Source of the DNA: Ruegeria sp. EL01
GTDB lineage: Bacteria; Pseudomonadota; Alphaproteobacteria; Rhodobacterales; Rhodobacteraceae
Length of the DNA stretch: 64,000 bases
Reading direction: 5' to 3'
Assembly (NCBI RefSeq): GCF_900313035.1
Contig: NZ_OMPS01000041.1
Span: 248,001 to 312,000 of the forward strand
In this document: piece after piece, positions 19,666 through 28,529 of the stretch
Position numbering within the stretch: position 1 is the first letter of the stretch
Layout: every line of letters starts with the position of its first letter
Program-made: the position numbers and the translations under genes
The notes under the pieces: generated by a model
The model's input: the letters and a program-made list of their open reading frames with translations, nothing else
Database searches by the model: none
What the model was told of the DNA's origin: nothing

Positions 19666-21357
19666 ATGGCCCATGACGGACAGGATATGACCCAGATGAC
19701 GACAGTAGCGATTTTGCCCAATCTTCTGGATTTGACACGGACAGCCGTGCCTGCGGTCGAAGCGGTGTTTGAACGCGCGCGCGATTCTGTGCGTGACATG
19801 GTCACTGCTGATGGCCGTGTGTCCGGTGCCTTGATTGAAGCCAATCAGACTGCCGCGCACGGGCTTGCCTGGCTGGCCACTTACGCTCAATCGCTAACTC
19901 AGATGCAACGCTGGGCCGAGGCTTTGGACAGTGAAGGCAAGTTCGGCGAGATCGAGCAATTGCTGCATCAGATTGCGTTTGGTGAGTATCTGCACCAGGT
20001 CGCCGGTGGCATTCCGATGAACCAGGGTGAGGTTGTTCGGCTCCAGGATCTGGGGCTGGGCTGGGACGCCCTGTCCGGCTTCCAGTGTTCCGAAGTGCAA
20101 ACCTTGATGGCGCAGGCCAACTCTCAGGCCGCACGCACCCGTCTGGTCGAGCTGATGCAGGATCAATCCGCTGCCACCATGTTCGGCGCGTCCGGTCTGG
20201 ACGAAGAACTGGAGATGATCCGCGACCAGTTCCGCCGCTATGTCGTTGAAAAAGTTGAGCCCTATGCGCATGACTGGCACCTCAAGGATGAGCTGATCCC
20301 GATCGAGGTTATCGAAGAACTGGCCGAGATGGGCGTGTTCGGCCTGACCATCCCCGAAGAATTCGGCGGCTTTGGCTTGTCCAAAGTCTCGATGTGTGTT
20401 GTGTCCGAAGAACTGTCGCGCGGCTATATCGGCGTGGGTTCACTGGGCACCCGGTCCGAGATTGCAGCGGAACTGATCATCGCGGGCGGCACAGACGAGC
20501 AAAAGGCAAGCTGGCTGCCGAAACTGGCCAGCGCAGAAATCCTGCCCACAGCAGTCTTTACCGAACCTAATACGGGATCGGACCTTGGCAGTCTGCGCAC
20601 CCGCGCGGTCAAGGATGAGAACGGTGATTACCAGATCACCGGCAACAAGACCTGGATCACCCACGCTGCACGCACCCATGTGATGACGCTGTTGGCGCGA
20701 ACCAATCCGGACAGTGCGGACCATCGTGGATTGTCGATGTTTCTGGCCGAGAAAACGCCCGGAACCAATGAAGACCCCTTCCCGACCCCCGGCATGACCG
20801 GCGGCGAAATCGAAGTGCTGGGATATCGCGGCATGAAGGAATATGAGCTGGGTTTCGATGGCTTCAAAGTCAAAGGTGAGAACCTGCTGGGCGGCGAAGA
20901 AGGTAAAGGTTTCAAGCAATTGATGGAAACCTTCGAGGCTGCCCGCATCCAGACTGCCGCCCGCGCTATTGGCGTGGCGCAAAGCGCGCTGGATATCGCC
21001 ATGCAGTACGCTCAGGATCGCAAGCAGTTCGGTAAGTCTCTGATCAACTTTCCGCGCGTGTCAGGCAAGCTGGCGATGATGGCGGTCGAAATCATGATCG
21101 CACGGCAACTGACCTATTTCTCGGCCTGGGAAAAGGACAACGGGCACCGCTGTGACCTTGAGGCAGGGATGGCCAAACTTCTGGGTGCACGCGTTGCATG
21201 GGCCGCAGCGGACAATGGGTTGCAGATTCACGGCGGCAACGGCTTTGCGCTGGAATACAAAATCAGCCGCGTTTTGTGTGACGCGCGCATTCTGAACATT
21301 TTCGAAGGGGCTGCCGAAATTCAGGCTCAGGTCATCGCAAGACGTTTGCTGAGCTGA
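19666..21357 (+). CDS. mcd: Acyl-CoA dehydrogenase, probable (2S)-methylsuccinyl-CoA dehydrogenase
   Basis: A 563-residue flavoprotein, longer than the usual ~380-residue acyl-CoA dehydrogenase because of an N-terminal helical extension of about 160 residues. That size and the sequence (VFTEPNTGSDLGSLRTRA, GYRGMKEYELGFDGF, LEAGMAKLLGARVAWAAADN) match what I know of Mcd of the ethylmalonyl-CoA pathway in Rhodobacter and Paracoccus. The reaction is (2S)-methylsuccinyl-CoA to mesaconyl-CoA, with electrons passing to ETF. This pathway replaces the glyoxylate cycle during growth on acetate-type substrates. An AAGGAC ribosome site precedes the ATG. Assignment by family memory. Confidence 0.85.
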   Translation: MAHDGQDMTQMTTVAILPNLLDLTRTAVPAVEAVFERARDSVRDMVTADGRVSGALIEANQTAAHGLAWLATYAQSLTQMQRWAEALDSEGKFGEIEQLLHQIAFGEYLHQVAGGIPMNQGEVVRLQDLGLGWDALSGFQCSEVQTLMAQANSQAARTRLVELMQDQSAATMFGASGLDEELEMIRDQFRRYVVEKVEPYAHDWHLKDELIPIEVIEELAEMGVFGLTIPEEFGGFGLSKVSMCVVSEELSRGYIGVGSLGTRSEIAAELIIAGGTDEQKASWLPKLASAEILPTAVFTEPNTGSDLGSLRTRAVKDENGDYQITGNKTWITHAARTHVMTLLARTNPDSADHRGLSMFLAEKTPGTNEDPFPTPGMTGGEIEVLGYRGMKEYELGFDGFKVKGENLLGGEEGKGFKQLMETFEAARIQTAARAIGVAQSALDIAMQYAQDRKQFGKSLINFPRVSGKLAMMAVEIMIARQLTYFSAWEKDNGHRCDLEAGMAKLLGARVAWAAADNGLQIHGGNGFALEYKISRVLCDARILNIFEGAAEIQAQVIARRLLS

Positions 21358-21386
21358 TCTGAAACGGCTTCCTGTTTCCCCGACTG

Positions 21387-21415
21387 GACCCGGCCACGTG
21401 CCGGGTCATTTTCTT
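21387..21415 (+). terminator. mcd terminator
   Basis: Stem GACCCGGC / GCCGGGTC (21387-21407, five-base loop) followed by ATTTTCTT, 29 bases after the stop. Confidence 0.85.
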
Positions 21416-21424
21416 GAATTGTCC

Positions 21425-21470
21425 AAGTTGTACATGCGCTGAATGGTGGATCTTTCGTGTTGTACAACTT
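21425..21470. repeat. Perfect 10-bp inverted repeat with 26-base spacer
   Basis: AAGTTGTACA (21425-21434) and TGTACAACTT (21461-21470) are exact reverse complements, in the gap between two convergent genes. A 12-bp palindrome GCTGCTAGCAGC follows at 21488-21499. No reading frame or known RNA was recognised there. Confidence 0.6.
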
Positions 21471-21603
21471 TTCCGGGTCGATTCTGAGCTGCTAGCAGCG
21501 CAATTCAGGTTATGCGGCACCTGCAAAAAGGTGCGAGATCAAAGGCAAAGGGTTAAACAACATGACCCGCCCGTACGCGCAAATCGCGGGGATGTTCAGG
21601 TCC

Positions 21604-22866
21604 TTACTGACTGACCTCAACAGCGTTACCACATCCGGCGATCGCCTCGACCACCACAGGCAGCATCCTATCGGCCACCAGCTTTGATCCCTCGGGCGTC
21701 AGATGAGTGTAATCGACATATAGAACCTTGTCCTGATGTGCGGGGTCTGCGATCTCACCGATATCCGTGAAGGGCACACCGGCTTGTTCGAACAGTGCAG
21801 GAAACGCGGGGCGGGCGCGTTTCATAATTTCTTCCCGACCGGGGCTGTACCTGTCACGTGTGATCTGGGCGATCTCACGATCAACTGCTCCAAGATTTGC
21901 CGTATCTTCAAAAACAACTTCGGGCTGCAAAAACACCTGATAACAGAATCCGTGGTAGTCACCGAGGGTTTCGATCAGCTTGTAATTGCGCAGAAAACCA
22001 ACCCGCGCGGTTTCTGCCAGTTCGGCCGAAAAATCCCGCTCCAATGCGGTGGCGTCGCCTTCGGTGTTGTAGCTGGGTGCTTCGTACCGGTCATAGAGAC
22101 CTTGCGTAAGCTTCGAGGCCAGCTTGAAGGTATAGGAATAGTCGGCTGGCGCGCGCAGGAACGCATATGTCGCAAAAAAAGGCTTGCGTTCGTTCAGCGC
22201 ATCCACCATTCGGGCCGACGAATACCCGTAACTCTGGATGGGGTTCTTGATCCCGACATTGTAGAAATCATTGTGCCCGTCCAGGAACACGATCATGTCA
22301 GGCTCGTACTCATACAGCGTTTCATAGAAGTACAAAACGTGTTGAAAGCTGTGGTAGGCCGCAACGCCGGCGTTGATCACTTCGATATTTACGCCGGGCA
22401 TCTCATCCTGCAGCTCTGCACGCAGATCCTGTTCCAGGAAATGCGAAACCGTTTCCTGATTTGTCAGGGTTGGATGCTCGGGGTACACGCTGCCTTGCGA
22501 GCCGATCGCATAGGCGGTCGACCCTCCCATCAGGAAAATGCGGTATGTGTCCTGCGGCTTGGGCAGCAGCACCGCCGTGTCCCGGCGAAACCCTTGATCC
22601 GAGTGAATCCGTTCACCGCCCGTGTCAAATTCGCGACGATAGTCAGGGTTCAGTTCATGTCCCCGGATTGAGGAATAGAGATGCCGTTCTGCCCGGCCAC
22701 CCAGCGCATTGTCAAAAACATGGACCACTGCAACGTAAGACAACAGCTCGATCAATAGGGCCAGAAAGACCACGTAGATCAGGATCATGAGGGCCTTGAC
22801 GATAGGTCGGGTCTGGCCAGGTTTGCTCACGTCATCACTCTTTGGCAGGGACAAAACAATCTCCAC
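21604..22866 (-). CDS. Membrane-anchored SGNH/GDSL hydrolase-like protein
   Basis: A 420-residue protein (GTG start; an alternative GTG lies 12 codons in). One N-terminal transmembrane helix (about residues 25-50) is followed by an extracytoplasmic SGNH domain. Block I is FLMGGSTAYAIG (Ser nucleophile), FLDGHNDFYN is block III-like, and DYTHLTPEGS carries the catalytic Asp/His pair. Such anchored SGNH proteins usually act as esterases or O-acetyltransferases on envelope polysaccharides. No polysaccharide cluster is adjacent, so the substrate is unknown. Confidence 0.85.
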   Translation of the reverse strand: MEIVLSLPKSDDVSKPGQTRPIVKALMILIYVVFLALLIELLSYVAVVHVFDNALGGRAERHLYSSIRGHELNPDYRREFDTGGERIHSDQGFRRDTAVLLPKPQDTYRIFLMGGSTAYAIGSQGSVYPEHPTLTNQETVSHFLEQDLRAELQDEMPGVNIEVINAGVAAYHSFQHVLYFYETLYEYEPDMIVFLDGHNDFYNVGIKNPIQSYGYSSARMVDALNERKPFFATYAFLRAPADYSYTFKLASKLTQGLYDRYEAPSYNTEGDATALERDFSAELAETARVGFLRNYKLIETLGDYHGFCYQVFLQPEVVFEDTANLGAVDREIAQITRDRYSPGREEIMKRARPAFPALFEQAGVPFTDIGEIADPAHQDKVLYVDYTHLTPEGSKLVADRMLPVVVEAIAGCGNAVEVSQ

Positions 22867-22908
22867 TCACAAAAAAATGCAATTCTGCGTAGATACAGAG
22901 TACAAGCC

Positions 22909-22922
22909 ACCCTAATTGGGGT
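22909..22922. promoter_or_regulatory. Imperfect palindrome ACCCTAATTGGGGT upstream of the SGNH gene
   Basis: A 14-base dyad (one wobble mismatch) placed 43 bases upstream of the SGNH hydrolase start. It has the ACCC-N-AATT-N-GGGT shape seen in some LuxR-type operators. The regulator is unknown. Confidence 0.35.
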
Positions 22923-23096
22923 AAATCAACTCAGAGAAAAAGCCGGTTGTAATGCCGGTTCACTATGTCGATTTGCGACCTCACGTCAACTATGGGCCGC
23001 ACCCGGGTTCGTTGTTTCGATCTATGCCTTGACCGGGCGCGACAAGCAGGCCTAAACGCAATCACCCATTATGTCTGATCCGCAAGGTTTATCACG

Positions 23097-23489
23097 ATGT
23101 TTCGCTTTGCTTTTTTGCTGCCTTTTCTGGGGTTCGCGCAATGCGACCGGGATGAAAGCGTCGCTGCATATGGGGCCGCAAATCAAACATGGGCGTTGCA
23201 GGAAATCGATGGCCAGCCTTATGACGCAACTGCGCTGATACGGTTCCCGGAAGAGGGCCGTATCGAAGGGAACGCGCCATGCAATACGTATAGCGCGACA
23301 TTGAACGCACCTTATCCCTGGTTCGAACTGCAGAACCTAAGCGCCACTCGCACGGCCTGTGCCGGGCTTGAGGCTGAAGGGTTCTATTTTGCTGCGTTGA
23401 TCGCGATGACCCAGTCCGAAGTGTCAGGGGATGTGCTGATCCTGCGCAATGAGGATGGGCACGAAATGGTGTTCAAAGCCGTCGAGTGA
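23097..23489 (+). CDS. META-domain (HslJ-like) secreted protein
   Basis: A 130-residue exported protein with a short hydrophobic N-terminus followed by a Cys (LGFAQCDRD), possibly a lipoprotein or cleaved signal. The rest is a META domain: W-L-IDG start (WALQEIDGQ), the central [10 protein letters not shown] and a second Cys in TRTACAG, the usual family pair. HslJ-like proteins contribute to envelope stress or novobiocin tolerance in E. coli. Its last 17 bases overlap the convergent recO gene. Confidence 0.85.
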   Translation: MFRFAFLLPFLGFAQCDRDESVAAYGAANQTWALQEIDGQPYDATALIRFPEEGRIEGNAPCNTYSATLNAPYPWFELQNLSATRTACAGLEAEGFYFAALIAMTQSEVSGDVLILRNEDGHEMVFKAVE

Positions 23490-24198
23490 GTTGATCCACA
23501 AAGCGGGCGCGGGCCTCCGGCAGCGGGTTATGGCCCAGCGAGGTTGCAACGCGATGGGTCAGGAAATAGCCCGTTGTTCGCAACGCCTCGACAATCTCGG
23601 CATCTGGGGCGGCGCCTTCGCCGCGCATGCAGGGCGGCAGCGCAAGCAGCTTTTCTACCCATTCGCCGGCCCCTTGCGCGCTGACGGCGCGACCGGATTT
23701 GGGTGAGACATAAATCAACCCCTCGGTCACCCCGGTCACCGCACATGTCTGCAGATCCAGACCAAACCCGAGGTCTTCCAGCAGCGCCAGTTCCCAGCGC
23801 AGGTAGGCCAATGGCCAGATCTCATCCTGACCCAGAAGGTCCATCAGCTGTTCGGTCTTTTTGTAGATGGCAGGATGCGGTTCGCGTTCGGGCAGGCAAA
23901 ACGCCAGCAGCGCCACTACCGCGTTGAGCCCCGCCAACGCCAACCGCCCCGAAAACGCCGCAGCAGCGCGGGACCTGAGCGGTTCCACCTGAAACGTGCC
24001 AATATGTTCCTCGAGCCGCGCGCGCCATAGCACATCCAACTGCGCCCCCGGCTGCAGGATGGGCGCAATCTTGCGGCTGGTGCCCCCGCGCACGACACCG
24101 GCGTGGCGACCGTGGCCTTCGGTAAAGACCTCGATGATCGCCGCTGTTTCGCCGTGGCGGCGAGAGGTCAGAAGTATGCCGTGATCGCGCCAGTCCAA
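23473..24198 (-). CDS. recO: DNA repair protein RecO
   Basis: Mediator of RecA loading in the RecFOR recombination pathway. It is 241 residues long and begins (TTG start) [25 protein letters not shown] with the OB-fold that binds SSB and DNA, followed by the helical C-terminal domain. In alphaproteobacteria recO normally closes the rnc-era-recO run. Here it is separated from era/DUF1491 (which end at 25742) by a VOC gene, a small enzyme-like gene and a SemiSWEET gene. Confidence 0.95.
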   Translation of the reverse strand: MDWRDHGILLTSRRHGETAAIIEVFTEGHGRHAGVVRGGTSRKIAPILQPGAQLDVLWRARLEEHIGTFQVEPLRSRAAAAFSGRLALAGLNAVVALLAFCLPEREPHPAIYKKTEQLMDLLGQDEIWPLAYLRWELALLEDLGFGLDLQTCAVTGVTEGLIYVSPKSGRAVSAQGAGEWVEKLLALPPCMRGEGAAPDAEIVEALRTTGYFLTHRVATSLGHNPLPEARARFVDQLTRRL

Positions 24199-24284
24199 GG
24201 CGTGTCCAGTCCTATTGGGTCAGTCTTGCCCGGCAACAGAGCGCAAAGCCCGCGCCACTGCAAGGGAGGCCGGTACAGTGAGGC

Positions 24285-24608
24285 TCAGAAGGTCACACCC
24301 GCATGGATCAGGATACCAATCACCATCAGCAGATTCAGCACCATCGAAATCCCGTTGCCGACGTAAATCGGAAGCTTCTTGACCATCAACCCGTAGGCAA
24401 ACCACAACAGCGACAACGCAGCATAGAGCGACCACGTTACCAACGACTGGCCACTGGCGTGCTGTGGGTGGGTCAAGTAGAGCTTCGCAAGTTGCTGCAG
24501 CGTCGCAAAGGGGCCGACAACGCCGATGAACACCATGAAGCCTTCGAAATGCTTTAAGGCACCGCCAAGGCTGGATTTGATGATCTTTTGACTAAGTGTG
24601 TCAGCCAA
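24285..24608 (-). CDS. SemiSWEET/PQ-loop-like small membrane transporter
   Basis: A 107-residue protein with three membrane helices, the size of a bacterial SemiSWEET half-transporter. Features matching the MtN3/SWEET family are FATLQQLAKLYLT in helix 1, SLLWFAYGLMVKKLPIYVGN across helices 2 and 3, and the conserved Asn. The usual Pro-Gln pair is replaced (TLQQ), so it is a divergent member. The TTG start is supported by an AGGAGG ribosome site seven bases upstream (24616-24621). Substrate unknown, possibly a small sugar. Followed by recO on the same strand. Confidence 0.72.
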   Translation of the reverse strand: MADTLSQKIIKSSLGGALKHFEGFMVFIGVVGPFATLQQLAKLYLTHPQHASGQSLVTWSLYAALSLLWFAYGLMVKKLPIYVGNGISMVLNLLMVIGILIHAGVTF

Positions 24609-24615
24609 AGGCGGA

Positions 24616-24621
24616 CCTCCT
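24616..24621 (-). promoter_or_regulatory. Strong ribosome-binding site fixing a TTG start
   Basis: AGGAGG on the minus strand, seven bases before TTG at 24608-24606. It decides the start of the SemiSWEET-like gene. Confidence 0.7.
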
Positions 24622-24801
24622 GATATCGCAGGTAATGCGGTTGTCGATTTCTAGCGCTCAACTTAGTTGGTTTACCCGTTCGAACCAAGCACCTGCGAGT
24701 GAGCCAATTCAGTTGGAGCTGACGGCTCGCGCAGGGCGGCAGTGTTGACAAGCCCTCGACCAACACTATTGATTAACTAATATGTTAAATAAGAGGTCAC
24801 A

Positions 24802-25107
24802 ATGCGTGGAGTAACTATAACCTACGCCTATGATGGCGACGAAGTTGAATGGAAAAAAACCATGGACGCGTTCATCTCGGCCATTGAAACCGACGCAGAA
24901 GTTGCGGGGAAATTCAATTATCAGGTCGCGGTCGCCGATGACGGCAAGTCCCGGTTTCACTGGGGTCGCTGGGACAGTGCCGAGACGCTGGCGCATGTGC
25001 AGGCGCAGCCTTATTTCAAAGAGTTCGCCGCGAAGGTTCGGGACTTTGCCAACGGCGCGCCAAACGCAACCGGGCATGACATAAAAGCAAAATCAAGGGG
25101 TTGGTGA
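24802..25107 (+). CDS. Small protein of unknown function, possibly ABM/dimeric alpha-beta barrel
   Basis: A 101-residue soluble protein. The pattern of ITYAYDG, SRFHWGRWDSAETLAHVQAQPYFKEFAAKV suggests a ferredoxin-like dimeric barrel of the antibiotic-biosynthesis monooxygenase type, in which the WxSxExLxxHxxxPxF line is typical. An AGAGG ribosome site precedes the ATG and the upstream ~40 bases are AT-rich, a likely promoter. Enzymatic activity cannot be inferred. Confidence 0.7.
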   Translation: MRGVTITYAYDGDEVEWKKTMDAFISAIETDAEVAGKFNYQVAVADDGKSRFHWGRWDSAETLAHVQAQPYFKEFAAKVRDFANGAPNATGHDIKAKSRGW

Positions 25108-25317
25108 GGCCAACCCCGCCAACCCAGAACTGACTAGGTTATGTAGGCAGACATGTCCGCAGATCCTACGAGCGCAGTTGAACCCGCAAGGCACTTCGGG
25201 TGGGCGACGGCCATTTCGGATGAATGAAGCTTCTGCTGCGAGGGCGAAATTCGCGTTGCGCGAAAAGGTTCGGAACGTTAATGTTCCCATTATGTTCTAA
25301 TTCACGGAATTCGAAAA

Positions 25318-25707
25318 ATGTCCCTTAACTATGTAATGCTAGGATCAAATGATGTTGCTAAGGCGCGCGCCTACTACGACGCTGTTCTGGCCAAAATTGG
25401 CGGCAAAGTTGTAGCCGAGTACCTGCCCCACGCTGTGTGCTACGAGTTGCGCGACGGAGGGCGCTTGTGGCTTTCTACGCCATTCGATCAAAAAGCTGCG
25501 ACAGCAGGAAACGGAAACATGGTCGGTTTGTTGTGCCAAAGCGAAGACGAGGCCCGAGAGGCACATTCAGCCGCGCTTGCCAACGGCGGAACAAACGAGG
25601 GCGATCCGGGCGCGCGTCCGCAGTATGGTCCAGGTTTTTTTGGCGCATATGCCCGCGACCTTGACGGAAACAAAATGAGCTTTGTTTATTTTGGTGACGC
25701 TACTTGA
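25318..25707 (+). CDS. VOC (glyoxalase/bleomycin resistance) superfamily protein
   Basis: A 129-residue single VOC module: SLNYVMLGSNDVAKARAYYD at the N-terminus and GFFGAYARDLDGNKMSFVY at the C-terminus, the second ending with the metal-ligand region (usually DPDGNxxE). The typical Glu ligand is replaced by Ser (NKMSFV), so metal binding and function are uncertain. It probably stands alone. The 210-base gap before it holds a GGGGTTGG/CCAACCCC hairpin (25098-25118) at the end of the previous gene and nothing else recognised. Confidence 0.85.
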   Translation: MSLNYVMLGSNDVAKARAYYDAVLAKIGGKVVAEYLPHAVCYELRDGGRLWLSTPFDQKAATAGNGNMVGLLCQSEDEAREAHSAALANGGTNEGDPGARPQYGPGFFGAYARDLDGNKMSFVYFGDAT

Positions 25708-25741
25708 TCCCGTCAGCCGCGAAGCAAGTTGGCGAAACCCT

Positions 25742-26071
25742 CTAGTCCAACCCTTCCTCACCCAGCAGATGCCGCCCCTGCCGGTCCTCGACCTCAATCA
25801 CCCAGAGGTCGGGGTCAAAGCTGCGTTGGCGTTCGATGGCGGCGTCTACATCCGCATCGTGCCCCGAGGAGAGTTCGACCCATTTACGATCACCGCTCAT
25901 CAGGTCGAAACTGCGTTGAAACGCTATCGCCTGCCCATCCAGCGTATTGAGTTTGACCAACACTGCGCCTGCTGTGTCGTCGCCATGGGTCACGACAAAG
26001 GCCGGGATTTCCTGAAATCGCAGCCGCGCGAGATAGGCATGGACCCAGAAATCCGCCGTCAGCCGCGTCAT
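25742..26071 (-). CDS. DUF1491 family protein
   Basis: A 109-residue protein conserved in alphaproteobacteria: TRLTADFWVHAYLARLRFQE at the start, GDDTAGAVLVKLNTLDG in the middle, RSFDPDLWVIEVEDRQGRHLL at the end. Function unknown to me. It overlaps era by four bases (ATGA), so the two are co-translated, which is the usual arrangement in Rhodobacteraceae. Confidence 0.9.
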   Translation of the reverse strand: MTRLTADFWVHAYLARLRFQEIPAFVVTHGDDTAGAVLVKLNTLDGQAIAFQRSFDLMSGDRKWVELSSGHDADVDAAIERQRSFDPDLWVIEVEDRQGRHLLGEEGLD

Positions 26072-26976
26072 GCGTTTCCGTCTTTGAAATCCAGACCCAT
26101 TTCCGAATAGCGCTCGGACTCCTCCAACCAGTTGGGCCGGACTTTGACCTGCAGGAACAGGTGGATTTTGCGGTCGAGAAATTCTTCCAACTCGGCACGT
26201 GCCGCTTGGCTAACGGCTTTGATCGTCTCGCCTTTTTTGCCCAGCACGATGCCCTTGTGGCCGTCGCGCATGACATAGATGATCTGATCGATCTTGGCCG
26301 AGCCGTCCTTGCGTTCTTCCCAGTTCTCGGTTTCGACCGTCAGCTGGTAGGGCAGTTCCTGATGCAGGCGCAGGGTCAGTTTCTCGCGCGTCATTTCCGC
26401 GGCAATCATGCGCAGGGGCAGGTCGGCAATCTGATCTTCAGGGTAAAGCCATGGGCCTTCGGGCAATTCCGAGGCCAGCCATTTGCGCAGATCGTCAACG
26501 CCGTGGCCTTTTTCGGCTGAGATCATGAAAGTCTCGGCAAACGGATAGCGCGTGTTCAGGTCGCTGGTCAGGGCCAACAGCACTTCGGACTGCACCCTGT
26601 CGATTTTGTTGATCGCCAGCGCCACTTTGCGGCCCTGCCCGATCTCTTCCAACCCTTCCAAGATGCGTTCAACGCCTTCGGTGATGCCACGATGCGCCTC
26701 GACCATCAGGACAACAACATCGGCGTCGGCGGCCCCACCCCAGGCTGCAGCGACCATGGCGCGATCCAGACGGCGGCGGGGTTTGAACAGGCCCGGCGTG
26801 TCGACAAAAACCAGCTGCGCATCGCCTTCCATTGCCACGCCGCGGATCCGCGTCCGGGTGGTTTGCACCTTGTGAGTCACGATCGAAACCTTGGCCCCGA
26901 CCATGCGGTTCAGAAGGGTGGATTTGCCTGCGTTGGGCTCTCCGATCAGGGCGATAAATCCGGCGCGTGTGGTCAT
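26068..26976 (-). CDS. era: GTPase Era
   Basis: Ribosome-assembly GTPase that binds the 3' end of 16S rRNA. 302 residues. G1 GEPNAGKST (about residue 12), DTPG (G3) and NKID (G4) are intact. The C-terminal KH domain carries GHKGIVLGKKGETIK. In relatives the gene directly follows rnc; here a multicopper oxidase and a GNAT gene separate them. Confidence 0.97.
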   Translation of the reverse strand: MTTRAGFIALIGEPNAGKSTLLNRMVGAKVSIVTHKVQTTRTRIRGVAMEGDAQLVFVDTPGLFKPRRRLDRAMVAAAWGGAADADVVVLMVEAHRGITEGVERILEGLEEIGQGRKVALAINKIDRVQSEVLLALTSDLNTRYPFAETFMISAEKGHGVDDLRKWLASELPEGPWLYPEDQIADLPLRMIAAEMTREKLTLRLHQELPYQLTVETENWEERKDGSAKIDQIIYVMRDGHKGIVLGKKGETIKAVSQAARAELEEFLDRKIHLFLQVKVRPNWLEESERYSEMGLDFKDGNA

Positions 26977-27134
26977 GTGTCGTGCGATCCTGTTTGCAAG
27001 TGCGCACCCCTATAGCAGAAAGGGGCTGCGGGCCAGAGGGATTTGTCGCATTGCAGCCATGCATACAAGGTGGCAGGACAAAGAGGCGCCACGCCAAAAC
27101 CAGCCAGGCGACCATCCAATCCGTGAGGCGAGAT

Positions 27135-28511
27135 ATGAGACGTCGAGAGTTTCTTTTGGGCAGCGGAGCCGCTGCGGGAACACTGGCTCTGGGTGGGTTT
27201 GGATTGGCAGAAAACACGCAAGAGCTGGTGATACAGCCTGCCAGCTTTGCCCTGCGCGATCAGGTGACCACTGGAATGGTCAGCCTGTCGGCGGATGCGC
27301 CCCCACCGGTTTTATATGGGCGTCAGGGGGAGGTCATGCGCCTGCCCGTACACAACACCCTGCCTGACTATACGGCGATGCACTGGCACGGGCTGCGGAT
27401 CCCCAACGCGATGGACGGGGTGCCGTATCTGACCCAGATGCCGATGGGTGAAGGTGAGCTGTTCAACTATGAATTCACGCCGCCGGATGCGGGTACCTAC
27501 TGGTATCACCCCCATTGCATGACGATGGAGCAGATGGCCCATGGCCTGACCGGCGTGATGGTGATTACCGAACCCGACGACCCCGGTTTTGACAGTGAAC
27601 AGGTCATCAACCTGCGGGATTTTCGGCTGAATGAGGAAGATCAGTTCTTACCCGCATTCACCAAGCGCGGCGCGGCGCGGTCGGGCACATTTGGCAATGT
27701 TCATACCGCCAACTGGTTGGAAACCCCGATCTATGACCATGCAGCAGGTGGTCTAGTCCGGCTGCGAGTGGTCAACACTGACACCACCCGGATCTACAAA
27801 CTGCATCTGTCTGAGGCCCGCGCGCGTATCATCGCGTGGGACGGCCACCCGGTCGAGACCGATGTGCCAATGCCCGGCAATGATGCACCCTTGTTGGTTG
27901 GGCCAGGTCAACGCGTGGACTTCGCGGTAACAATGCCCAAAGGCGAAGATCAGACCGTCGACCTCATGGCCAAGCTACCGGGACAACCGCCAATTGCCAT
28001 GGCCAGATTGCGTGCCATGGGGCAATCGCAGGCGCGAGATCTGCGTGAATTACGTGCCCTGCCCGTCAATCCGGTGGCAAAACCCGATCTGAACGCCGCC
28101 GAATTGCACGAGTTCGTCTTTGGCTGGACGCCCGAGGGTGGTGAGCCGAACAATGGCTTCTGTGGCTCACTCGGATACAATTTCTGGTCGATCAATCGCA
28201 AACCGTGGCCGGGGGATGCAGCACAGGGCGTCGGCCCTTTGGCGACGCTGGAACTGGGCAAAACCTATGTTCTGAGGTTACGGAATGAATCGCCGAACCT
28301 GCATCCGATCCACCTGCACGGGCTGGCCTTTGTGCCGCTGAAATCAAATCAACGCCAATTGCCGCCCCTAATGACGGATACGATGTTGCTGCTAAAAGAC
28401 GAGGTGGTCGAGATCGCCCTGGTTGCCGACAATCCGGGCGATTGGGCATTTCATTGCCATGTCATCGAGCATCAGAAAACCGGCCTGACCGGGTTTATTC
28501 GGGTCGCGTAG
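27135..28511 (+). CDS. Multicopper oxidase (Tat-exported)
   Basis: A 458-residue periplasmic laccase-like enzyme. The ATG at 27135 follows GAGGCGAG; the open frame extends further upstream but overlaps the era start region. The twin-arginine signal is MRRREFLLGSG with an Ala-rich hydrophobic stretch. The four copper motifs are HWHG (H83, H85), HPHC (H125, H127), HPIHLHG (H390, H393, H395) and HCHVIEH (H440, C441, H442, H446). The T1 axial position is Leu451 instead of the Met of CueO. Likely roles are Cu(I), Mn or phenol oxidation; the substrate is unassigned. It stands on the opposite strand inside the rnc-era run. Confidence 0.93.
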   Translation: MRRREFLLGSGAAAGTLALGGFGLAENTQELVIQPASFALRDQVTTGMVSLSADAPPPVLYGRQGEVMRLPVHNTLPDYTAMHWHGLRIPNAMDGVPYLTQMPMGEGELFNYEFTPPDAGTYWYHPHCMTMEQMAHGLTGVMVITEPDDPGFDSEQVINLRDFRLNEEDQFLPAFTKRGAARSGTFGNVHTANWLETPIYDHAAGGLVRLRVVNTDTTRIYKLHLSEARARIIAWDGHPVETDVPMPGNDAPLLVGPGQRVDFAVTMPKGEDQTVDLMAKLPGQPPIAMARLRAMGQSQARDLRELRALPVNPVAKPDLNAAELHEFVFGWTPEGGEPNNGFCGSLGYNFWSINRKPWPGDAAQGVGPLATLELGKTYVLRLRNESPNLHPIHLHGLAFVPLKSNQRQLPPLMTDTMLLLKDEVVEIALVADNPGDWAFHCHVIEHQKTGLTGFIRVA

Positions 28512-28529
28512 CGCCTAAAGCGCCCGACA

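Noticed and set aside
26669-27217. A 182-codon minus-strand frame overlapping the era start
   Set aside because: It is shifted relative to era and has no domain; the real Era frame is complete.
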